Below are positions 1-5,647 of a DNA stretch of 13,191 bases, one piece after another. A program made the position numbers and the translations under genes. The notes under the pieces are model-generated. The model did no database searches. It saw only the letters and a list, made by a program, of their open reading frames with translations, and was not told where the DNA came from. Origin of the DNA: Nitriliruptoraceae bacterium (GTDB lineage: Bacteria > Actinomycetota > Nitriliruptoria > Nitriliruptorales > Nitriliruptoraceae); NCBI GenBank assembly GCA_007118045.1, contig SKTG01000136.1, positions 1-13,191 on the forward strand. The letters run 5' to 3'. Positions within the stretch are counted from its first letter, which is position 1; each line of letters begins with the position of its first letter.

Positions 1-63
1 CGCAGCTCCAGCCGGTCAGATCCGCTCCCGCGAGCTACGCCCCGACGGGACGGACCGCCACCG

Positions 64-153
64 GTGGTCTCGCGTGGAATGGTCGCGCTGCGGGTGGTGG
101 CGCTGCGGGTGGTGTCACCACGGCTGGTGGAGCTGTGGGTGGTAGCGCTGCGG
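64..153 (+). repeat. 15-bp tandem repeat tract (six units), locus 1
   Basis: Six consecutive 15-bp units start at 64, 79, 94, 109, 124 and 139. The consensus read on the plus strand is GTG GTG GCG CTG CGG. In another phase, bases 85-99 and 100-114 are identical. Read in the frame of the units, the tract encodes pentapeptides of the form V-x-x-x-R, such as VVALR. That frame stays open from the window edge to a TAG at 310-312. The tail after the repeats (about 232-309) has G/C-ending codons, so a small coding region is possible. However, no convincing ribosome binding site precedes the GTG at 64, and the minus strand is also open, giving a Pro/Ala-rich product. I treat it as a minisatellite-like tract of unknown role. 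A second tract with the same period and a similar consensus lies at 11399-11518. Confidence 0.6.
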
Positions 154-576
154 CCGGAGCGCCGACGCGGCCCGACGCCGCGGCGGTCCTGCCCGGGCGC
201 AGCAGTGCGGCCCAGCGGGACCGCCCGGGTCGCGGCACGCGAGATCGTCGCTCGCGTCGCCGACCAGTTCCCCCGGGTCTCCACCGTGCACCTCCCTCAC
301 CGAGGTGTATAGCATCGATATACCGTCGGGTACATGGTAACGGCAGTACGCATGTTCGACAACGCCCGTCCTGCAGGGTTGGGGAAACCACCGGACGTGT
401 CGCGGAACCAGAAACCAGAGCTTCGAAGGGTCAGGGGTCCGTCCTCAGGCCGCCTTCGAGCCGGTACGAGCCGGAGTAGGCCATCACGCCTACCACCGGC
501 AGCGATGGTCGCTCCCGCACCCGAAAGCCCGGTTGCGGGGACGGGCTGCAGAAGGACGGAGCCGAACTCGCCCGCC
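154..576. other. No supported gene; intergenic stretch
   Basis: Several overlapping short reading frames cross this stretch on both strands, but none shows a recognisable domain together with a good start and ribosome binding site. Codon-like bias on the plus strand around 232-309 is suggestive only. The stretch contains a small AT-rich island with a palindrome at 307-323. It lies downstream of the leftward gene ending at 577. Confidence 0.5.
307..323. promoter_or_regulatory. AT-rich palindrome, candidate operator
   Basis: The sequence GTATA-gcatcga-TATAC is an inverted repeat (5-bp arms, 7-bp centre) in one of the few AT-rich patches of the window. Its centre contains the self-complementary ATCGAT. 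Such GTATA..TATAC dyads are common operators for winged-helix repressors. No regulator gene lies within the window to support this, so it is only a candidate. Confidence 0.25.
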
Positions 577-944
577 TCAAGCCTCGGGTCGACCTGGTGG
601 CAGCTCGTGGCCCTCACCGGACGAGAGGCCTGGGGGAGGAGGAACGGTCGGGCCGTAGTCGTGGCCGGTCCACGCCGTCCCGTCCAGTAGCGCTGAACGA
701 CGCCGCTGTCGGGGTAGGGGCCGGGGTACCAACCAGGGAGCGGTGCCGCCGTGGGCTGAGGGACGATGATGCATGGGCGCGCCGGGCTGGTCACCGCCAG
801 AGCCAGGGAGACGGCCCAACCGACCAGCGTCCAGCCGAGGAAGAGGTTCAGGACGAGGACGGCGGCGAAGTTCGGCTTGCCTCGCGCGACCAGGGTCGGG
901 AGGAGATAGACGCACAGACCGAGCACCACGACGACGAGGAGCAT
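577..944 (-). pseudogene. Superinfection-immunity-type membrane protein with DUF2510 tail, frameshifted
   Basis: Read leftward from the ATG at 944, the protein begins with two hydrophobic segments (about residues 1-16 and 27-51). The second contains NLFLGWTLVGW, the hallmark of the Imm/superinfection-immunity family (PF14373), first known from phage T4 Imm and widespread in bacterial chromosomes. A DUF2510 motif follows (GWYPGPYP, then RYW). The family continues RYWDGTxWT. Here the frame breaks just after RYW: DGTAWTGH is encoded in the next frame and runs on through a Pro-rich tail to the stop at 577-579. One missing G after TGG (base 684 shared) explains the break. The restored product would be about 122 aa. 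No alternative in-frame start exists upstream before a stop codon, and the ribosome binding site is weak. The domain identity is clear; whether the break is real or a base-calling error cannot be told from here. Confidence 0.8.
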
Positions 945-1055
945 GAAGAACGTCCCGCCGACGAGTGCGCCCCGACCGCAGCACCCACCCCGTCCACAGC
1001 CACCCCCGCTCGTGGTCGCTCGACCAGAAGCCTACACAGCCGCCCTCAGGCGAGC

Positions 1056-1115
1056 CAGAGCCGTCGCACGCTCGTCGACGGTGCCTCAGAGCCGTCACAT
1101 GCTCGTGACGGTGCC
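1056..1115. repeat. Tandem pair of ~30-bp repeats, each forming a stem-loop
   Basis: Units at 1056-1085 and 1087-1115 share the pattern cagagccgtc..., ...gctcgt..., gacggtgcc, with a few differences. Each is internally self-complementary: CCGTCG/CGACGG in the first and CCGTCAC/GTGACGG in the second. Loop changes accompany differences in the stems, while pairing is kept in both copies. The pair could be a regulatory or RNA-structure element, or a duplicated transcription-factor site. Confidence 0.55.
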
Positions 1116-1139
1116 GATGATCGCGTCATCCGTGTCTCG

Positions 1140-1181
1140 GGTTCACCCGCGATCGCTCGCGATCAGCGTCCGCGGTGAACC
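1140..1181. promoter_or_regulatory. Inverted repeat GGTTCACC/GGTGAACC
   Basis: The 8-bp arms at 1140-1147 and 1174-1181 are perfectly complementary. Between them lies a second dyad, GATCGC-tc-GCGATC. The nested symmetry could fold as a cruciform or RNA hairpin, or serve as paired operator half-sites. It lies about 300 bp upstream of the DUF3152 gene. Confidence 0.4.
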
Positions 1182-1333
1182 ATCCGGATTGATGGGGCGG
1201 CCGAGCTCAGGTGTCCGCAGACTACGTCCCGCTGGGGCCGCGCACCGAGGGCGGCACGAACGGCGCGTGACGGAGTGGACACGGTTCGCCGCTCCCTCCG
1301 TCCGCCGGCGACGCACTCGGAGCGTGATGGGGG

Positions 1334-1368
1334 CGCGGTCGTCACCACCGATGGTGGCGACGACCGCG
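1334..1368. promoter_or_regulatory. Long hairpin, 16-bp arms with one mismatch
   Basis: Arms at 1334-1349 and 1353-1368 are complementary except for one position, with a three-base GAT loop. A GC-rich stem of this length would be very stable in RNA. No T-run follows, so a classical intrinsic terminator is unlikely, although U-less terminators are reported in actinobacteria. It lies 110 bp upstream of the start at 1478 and could instead be a 5' leader structure of that gene. Confidence 0.5.
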
Positions 1369-1477
1369 TCCGACGAGGTGGCGAACAGCCGATCCGGTCG
1401 TCACGCTGGACGGCCACAGGACGGGCTGCGTGGGCACGTCCTTGGACACCGGAGACCGTCGACGACGGAGTTGCCGC

Positions 1478-2650
1478 ATGCTTCTGCGAACCCCCCTGAT
1501 GAGCCTGGTCCTCGCCCTGCTGCTGGTGCTACCCGGGACAGCGGCCATCGCCGGACCCAGTACCGGCGCGACAGCTGACGAGGGCGGTGCCGAAGAGCTC
1601 TCGACCGCACAGGCGGCTGAGCGGACCTTCACCTACGAGGTGCAGACGCGCGGTCAGGTGGCCGCGGATCCGGGCGCCTTCGCCGCGATCGCGCGGGAGA
1701 TCCTCGGTGACGCCCGCGGGTGGACGCTCGGGGGCAGCCTCGCCTTCCAGCGGGTCAGCTCGGGCGGAGAGTTCAACCTGATCCTCGCCTCGCCGCAGGC
1801 GGTCGACGACGCCCACGAGGTGTGCAGCCCGAACTACAGCTGCCGGGTCGGTGACGACGTCCTGATCAACGATCGCAACTGGCGCGACGCCACGCCGGCC
1901 TGGCGGGAGGCGGGCGGTGACCTCACCACCTACCGGCAGTACCTGATCAACCACGAGGTCGGTCACTTCCTCGGCTTCGGTCACTTCGACTGCCCCGGAG
2001 CGGGCGAGCCGGCGCCGGTGATGCAGCAGCAGTCCATCGATCTCCAGGGTTGTGACCCCCACGGCTGGCCGCTCTCGTGGGAGCGCGACACGCTCGGCGA
2101 GCGATACGGCGTCCCCGTCCACGACGACTGGATCTTCGTGGACGTGCTGCGCGGTCACACGCACCGGGACTCGATCCACGTGCTCGCTGACGCCGACATC
2201 ACCACCGGGTACCCCGACCGGACCTTCCGGCCGTACGAGCCGATCAGCCGGGCACACACGGCGGCGTTCGTCCATCGGGCCCTGGACCTGCCCGCGGCCG
2301 ACGAGCACCACTTCGACGACGTCCATCCCGACAACGTGCACGCCCCCGCGATCAACGCCGTCGCCGAAGCCGGCGTGGTCAGCGGCTACGACGCGGCCAC
2401 GTTCGGACCGGACGACCACGTCGAGCGCGGCCAGCTCGCCACGATCCTCGCGCAGGCCTACGGCTTGGAGGCCGAGCAGGCACCGACGTTCGACGACGTG
2501 CCCGGGGACCACGTCCACGCCGACGGCATCGCCGCGTTGAGCGAGGCAGGCGTCGTCGGCGGCTTCGGTGACGGCACGTTCCGGCCGGGAGCCGAGGTGA
2601 CGCGAGCGCAGCTGGCCACCATGCTTCGAGGTGCCGACCCGGGCCTGTGA
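1478..2650 (+). CDS. Secreted DUF3152-type zinc metalloprotease with three SLH domains
   Basis: A 390-aa product begins at the ATG at 1478, preceded by GGAG with a 7-bp gap. An earlier in-frame start at 1430 would put an Arg-rich stretch before the signal peptide, so 1478 is preferred. Residues 1-27 form a signal peptide ending near AIA. Residues about 45-210 match DUF3152, an actinobacterial exported family related to metzincin proteases: zinc motif HEVGHFLGFGH (H159, E160, H163, H169), then a CPG turn, PVMQQQS and LQGC. Three SLH repeats follow (about 221-272, 281-332 and 338-388), with motifs such as GYPDRTFRP and GFGDGTFRP. These would anchor the enzyme to the wall. Substrate unknown. DUF3152 proteins usually stop after the catalytic domain, so the SLH tail is notable. 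The gene is convergent with its right neighbour. Confidence 0.88.
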   Translation: MLLRTPLMSLVLALLLVLPGTAAIAGPSTGATADEGGAEELSTAQAAERTFTYEVQTRGQVAADPGAFAAIAREILGDARGWTLGGSLAFQRVSSGGEFNLILASPQAVDDAHEVCSPNYSCRVGDDVLINDRNWRDATPAWREAGGDLTTYRQYLINHEVGHFLGFGHFDCPGAGEPAPVMQQQSIDLQGCDPHGWPLSWERDTLGERYGVPVHDDWIFVDVLRGHTHRDSIHVLADADITTGYPDRTFRPYEPISRAHTAAFVHRALDLPAADEHHFDDVHPDNVHAPAINAVAEAGVVSGYDAATFGPDDHVERGQLATILAQAYGLEAEQAPTFDDVPGDHVHADGIAALSEAGVVGGFGDGTFRPGAEVTRAQLATMLRGADPGL

Positions 2651-2688
2651 GGTCCACAGGCGACGCGCCCGACCCACCGTGATCGGTC

Positions 2689-2718
2689 GATCCGTCCGGC
2701 GCCAGAGCCGGGCGGATC
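2689..2718. terminator. Stem-loop between convergent genes
   Basis: Arms GATCCGTCCGGC (2689-2700) and GCCGGGCGGATC (2707-2718) pair along 12 bp, with one G-U wobble in the plus-strand RNA and a 6-base loop. It lies 39 bp after the stop of the plus-strand gene and 94 bp beyond the stop of the minus-strand gene. No T-run is present. It is a plausible bidirectional terminator. Confidence 0.55.
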
Positions 2719-2756
2719 CGGCCGGGTGGCACGTTCGCCGAGCTCGGCACCGTGAC

Positions 2757-2791
2757 GCTCGCCCTCGACGTGACGCGTCGTTCAGGCGAGC
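2757..2791. terminator. Second stem-loop in the convergent gap
   Basis: Outer arms GCTCGCC (2757-2763) and GGCGAGC (2785-2791) enclose an inner CGACG/CGTCG stem. It lies 21 bp beyond the stop of the leftward gene at 2812, suited to ending that transcript. Weaker than the hairpin at 2689-2718. Confidence 0.35.
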
Positions 2792-2811
2792 ACGTCGGTG
2801 CCCTTAGCACG

Positions 2812-3999
2812 TCAGTCGGCTGGCGGGTGCTCCACGTCGATGTACACCGTCTGGGGGTCGCTGGTGCGACCGACCGTGAACGGCAGGTCGTCGGTCGTGC
2901 CGATGAACACCCGGCGGTACCCCTCGAACAAGGCATCGTCCACGATCTCCACGATGCCCTCGCCGTCGGCGGCGATCGGATCGAAGGGCTCGTCGAACAA
3001 CTGGTCCTGGAGCTCGTCGGGCAGATCGAACGGCCACGCCAGGCCCATCAGGTCGAGCTGGATCACCGCCTCGCCGCGGACGTCGACGTCGTCACCCGTG
3101 CCCTGGGCCCAGGGCTCGTCCACGTACCGGACACGCCATCCCGCGAGCTCGTCGCTGCCTCGCAGCTCGAAGGTCACGCGATCCCGGTCCGGCGCCTCGT
3201 GGACGCCGGTGCGTACGTCCGTGAGCCCGAGCTGCGCGAACGTGCCCAGCGAGTAATCCAGGCCGTAGAGGGCGTCCACCTCCGCGAGGTGGTCGAGACT
3301 TCGCGCCAGGACCGACGCCATCTGTGCCCGGGACAGCGGGGCGTGGGGCTCGTAGGTGTCCGGGCCGGTGCCGGTCACGACCCCGATCGAGGCGAGCTTC
3401 TCCACGTTCGGGGCATGGATCCCGTCGACGTCCGCGAAGCTGGCGTCGCGCGGCAGCTCGGTGTCCGTCACCTCCTCGATCGCCTGGACCAGGAACGTGG
3501 CGACCTGGGCCCGAGTGACCTCCTTGCTGCCGCCGAAGGTGCCGTCGGCGCGTCCCTGCACGATCCCGAGGTCGGCCAGCTGGTTGACCGCGAAGCGGTG
3601 CAGGTCGCTCACGTCGGAGAACGCGTCGGTGGTGTCGTGTTCCCACTCGGGGAACGTGAAGACCGTCGTGCGGACCTGCCAGAGGCTGCTCTGGACGAAG
3701 CTGGCCAACTGCTGCCGCGTGACGGCGTTGCCGGGGCTGTAGGTCCGCTGCCCGTCGACCACCCCCGTGCCCGAGGTGATGGTGAACGCGGCCAGACAGT
3801 TGATCGCTGGTTCGTGGGCACCCCCGGTCACATCCAGGAAGGCCTGGACCTGTGCGGTGTCACCGAGGCAGGCCCGGTCGATCCCGCGTGCATCGACGGC
3901 GGCCGCGCCCGTGGTGGCCAGCAGCAGGAACGCCGAGGTGGCGGCGAGGAGTCCGACTAGCGGACGACGCCGTCCGGGACGGAGAGTGGATGCGGTCAC
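2812..3999 (-). CDS. Secreted protein with three SLH domains and a C-terminal AMIN-like domain
   Basis: A 395-aa product read leftward from the GTG at 3999, which follows a purine-rich AGGGGGG. The frame is open far upstream, but an Arg-rich start, a hydrophobic stretch and AAAVDA (about residues 1-38) mark a signal peptide here. Three SLH repeats follow. The first has the cysteine-paired form (AC...F.D..G..H...INC..A), the next two are FSDVSDLHRFAVNQLADLG and FADVDGIHAPNVEKLASIG. Residues about 255-395 (starting LTDVRTGVHE, then RVTFELRG, GWRVRYVD, and ending TVYIDVEHPP) fit the actinobacterial AMIN-like beta domain found in exported (lipo)proteins. AMIN domains bind cell-wall components; no catalytic residues are seen. 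It is divergent from the M15 peptidase gene, 198 bp away, and may share control with it. Confidence 0.8.
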   Translation of the reverse strand: MTASTLRPGRRRPLVGLLAATSAFLLLATTGAAAVDARGIDRACLGDTAQVQAFLDVTGGAHEPAINCLAAFTITSGTGVVDGQRTYSPGNAVTRQQLASFVQSSLWQVRTTVFTFPEWEHDTTDAFSDVSDLHRFAVNQLADLGIVQGRADGTFGGSKEVTRAQVATFLVQAIEEVTDTELPRDASFADVDGIHAPNVEKLASIGVVTGTGPDTYEPHAPLSRAQMASVLARSLDHLAEVDALYGLDYSLGTFAQLGLTDVRTGVHEAPDRDRVTFELRGSDELAGWRVRYVDEPWAQGTGDDVDVRGEAVIQLDLMGLAWPFDLPDELQDQLFDEPFDPIAADGEGIVEIVDDALFEGYRRVFIGTTDDLPFTVGRTSDPQTVYIDVEHPPAD

Positions 4000-4062
4000 G
4001 AGCTGGCCCCCCTGGCCGGCCAGCGGCGACCGGTCTCGCCGGAGCATAGGCAGACCGACCGT

Positions 4063-4089
4063 TCGAACGCGCTCGGGTCGCGCGTTCGA
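4063..4089. promoter_or_regulatory. 10-bp perfect inverted repeat between divergent genes
   Basis: TCGAACGCGC (4063-4072) and GCGCGTTCGA (4080-4089) are perfectly complementary, with a 7-bp spacer. The site lies in the 198-bp gap between the divergent AMIN-like and M15 genes, 64 bp from the first and 109 bp from the second. That is a good place for an operator acting on both. The TCGAAC/GTTCGA halves recall the actinobacterial LexA box, but the spacing is far too wide for it. Confidence 0.45.
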
Positions 4090-4197
4090 CGCTGTCAGCA
4101 CCACCCTGGCCGCGCGTACGGTGCATGACCGACCACGGATGGTGGTGCGATCCCCGGTCGGGTTGTGAGACTGCACGCCACCGATCGGGAGACGCAC

Positions 4198-5496
4198 ATG
4201 GCAACGATGGAGACGGCGCCGGCGAGGTGGCGATCGCGAGCCTGGATGCTCGCGGCGCTGGTCCTCGCGATGGTCACCACGGTCATGGCCACGACGGACA
4301 CCGAGGCCGCCGCGGAGGATGGCTCGCAGGCGTGTCCGCGCGAGTCGCTGCCGGACACGGCGCTGCGCGACACCTCGGGCATCCACGGTGACGGGATCCG
4401 GTGCCTGCTGTGGTACGGGGTCGCGGAGGGCCGCACGCCGACCAGCTTCGGCGCCGCGGCCCCGGTCCAGCGCGGGCAGATGGCCACCCTGCTGACCCGC
4501 GTGCTCCAGGAAGCGGGAGCGGAGCTGCCGCGACCGCAGGAACCACCGTTCGACGACGCCGTCGGCACCACCCACGAGGACGCGATCGAGCGTCTGGCCG
4601 CGGCGGGCGTCTACACCGGCGACGCCGACGGCGATGCCGCGCCACGTGATCCGGTTTCCCGCGAGCAGTTCGCGGCGTTCGTCGTGCGGGCCATCGAGTG
4701 GCTCGAGGACGACGAGCTCCCCGCCGGTGACCACGGCTTCAGCGACGTCGACGGGGTCCACGAGCGTGTCGTCGCGGCCGCGGCGGACGCGGGCCTGGTA
4801 CGGGGCCGCGACGACGGGACCTTCGAGCCCACCGCGACACTGCGACGCGAGCAGGGCGCGACCATCCTCGCCGGTCTGCTGGAACGCTTCGTCGGCGACG
4901 ACCGCCTCGAGCTGCCACCGGAGCCGACCTTCCGCTGGGACGCCGGGCCGGTCCCGGCATCGGTGCGCGAGGCCATGACCGGGACCACCTGGGACTCGAG
5001 CTGTCCCGTCGGCCTGGACCAGCTCCGCCTGGTCGAGCTCAACCACCGCGACTTCGAAGGACGCCTGCAGCGGGGTGAGTTGATCGTCAACGCGTCGGTC
5101 GTCGACGACCTCGAGCAGGTCTTCGCCACGATCTTCGACGAGGACTTCCCGCTCGAAGCCGTCGAACCCGCGTACCGCTACGACGGCGACGACGACGCCA
5201 TCATGGCGGCGAACACCAGCCACGCGTTCAACTGCCGGCAGATCACGGGTGGTGACAGCTTCTCGGAACACAGCTACGGGACCGCGATCGACCTCAACCC
5301 GATCCAGAACCCGTACGAACGCGGCGGCACGATCCTGCCGCCGGAGGGCGAGCCCTACCTCGACCGCTCGAACGTGCGGGCGGGCATGCTGCTCGAAGGG
5401 GAACCGGTCGTCGAGGAGTTCGACGCTCTGGGATGGACCTGGGGCGCGCGCTGGAACACCCTGGTCGACTACATGCACTTCGAGTACCCGCGCTGA
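4198..5496 (+). CDS. Secreted M15 (VanY-like) D-alanyl-D-alanine carboxypeptidase with three SLH domains
   Basis: A 432-aa product starts at the ATG at 4198, after GGGAGA at a good distance. An in-frame start 33 bp upstream lacks a ribosome binding site. Residues 1-40 are an export signal (Arg-rich, then a hydrophobic segment to about AAAED). Three SLH repeats follow. The first is cysteine-paired (AC...RDTSGIHGDGIRCL), then FDDAVGTTHEDAIERLAAAG and FSDVDGVHERVVAAAADAG. The C-terminal half is a peptidase M15 fold: the zinc site is SEHSYGTAIDLN (H358, D365) plus DYMHFEY (H427), the S-x-H-x-x-G-x-A-x-D and x-H-x-E signatures of VanY/M15 enzymes. It probably trims terminal D-Ala from peptidoglycan stem peptides outside the membrane. 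It is convergent with the nucleotidase gene. Confidence 0.9.
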   Translation: MATMETAPARWRSRAWMLAALVLAMVTTVMATTDTEAAAEDGSQACPRESLPDTALRDTSGIHGDGIRCLLWYGVAEGRTPTSFGAAAPVQRGQMATLLTRVLQEAGAELPRPQEPPFDDAVGTTHEDAIERLAAAGVYTGDADGDAAPRDPVSREQFAAFVVRAIEWLEDDELPAGDHGFSDVDGVHERVVAAAADAGLVRGRDDGTFEPTATLRREQGATILAGLLERFVGDDRLELPPEPTFRWDAGPVPASVREAMTGTTWDSSCPVGLDQLRLVELNHRDFEGRLQRGELIVNASVVDDLEQVFATIFDEDFPLEAVEPAYRYDGDDDAIMAANTSHAFNCRQITGGDSFSEHSYGTAIDLNPIQNPYERGGTILPPEGEPYLDRSNVRAGMLLEGEPVVEEFDALGWTWGARWNTLVDYMHFEYPR

Positions 5497-5520
5497 GGGC
5501 CCTCCGTCCGCGGGTCCCCG

Positions 5521-5553
5521 TCGGCTCCGGCACGGTCCGGGCTGCGGAGCCGA
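5521..5553. terminator. Stem-loop after the M15 gene
   Basis: Arms TCGGCTCCG (5521-5529) and CGGAGCCGA (5545-5553) are perfectly complementary over 9 bp with a 15-base loop. It starts 25 bp after the stop of the rightward M15 gene. No T-run is present. Probably ends the M15 transcript. Confidence 0.5.
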
Positions 5554-5591
5554 TATCGGTGTCCCCGACCTGCCCCCTGGCTGGACGGCGA

Positions 5592-5623
5592 CGGGGGCCG
5601 GGCCCGTCAGGACCCGGCCCCCG
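5592..5623. terminator. Strong GC stem-loop after the nucleotidase gene
   Basis: CGGGGGCCGGG (5592-5602) pairs perfectly with CCCGGCCCCCG (5613-5623), giving an 11-bp all-GC stem and a 10-base loop. It lies 25 bp beyond the stop of the leftward nucleotidase gene. With the hairpin at 5521-5553 it forms a matched pair, one per converging transcript. Confidence 0.6.
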
Positions 5624-5647
5624 CTGGGGACCCACCGTGAGGTTCGA

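Larger units (their letters stand above)
945..1477. other. 533-bp non-coding region rich in dyad symmetry
   Basis: No reading frame on either strand has a recognisable domain with a proper start. The stretch separates the leftward gene at 577-944 from the rightward gene starting at 1478, so it should hold both promoters. It contains a tandem pair of stem-loop repeats (1056-1115), an inverted repeat at 1140-1181 and a long near-perfect hairpin at 1334-1368. I could not pick out a convincing -35/-10 pair. Confidence 0.6.

Noticed and set aside
680..690. Programmed -1 ribosomal frameshift in the DUF2510 region
   Set aside because: No slippery X-XXY-YYZ heptamer exists at the junction. A single missing G explains the break more simply.
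2752..3960. Long plus-strand frame (about 400 codons) opposite the AMIN-like gene
   Set aside because: It is antisense to a protein with a clear signal peptide, SLH repeats and AMIN-like domain. Its translation has no recognisable domain. High GC leaves antisense frames open.
4061..4090. LexA (SOS) box
   Set aside because: The halves TCGAAC and GTTCGA are present, but 15 bp separate them. The actinobacterial box needs a 4-bp centre.
4000..5478. Extension of the AMIN-like reading frame far upstream on the minus strand
   Set aside because: The frame is open to 5478 but runs antisense to the M15 gene. The signal peptide and ribosome binding site place the start at 3999.
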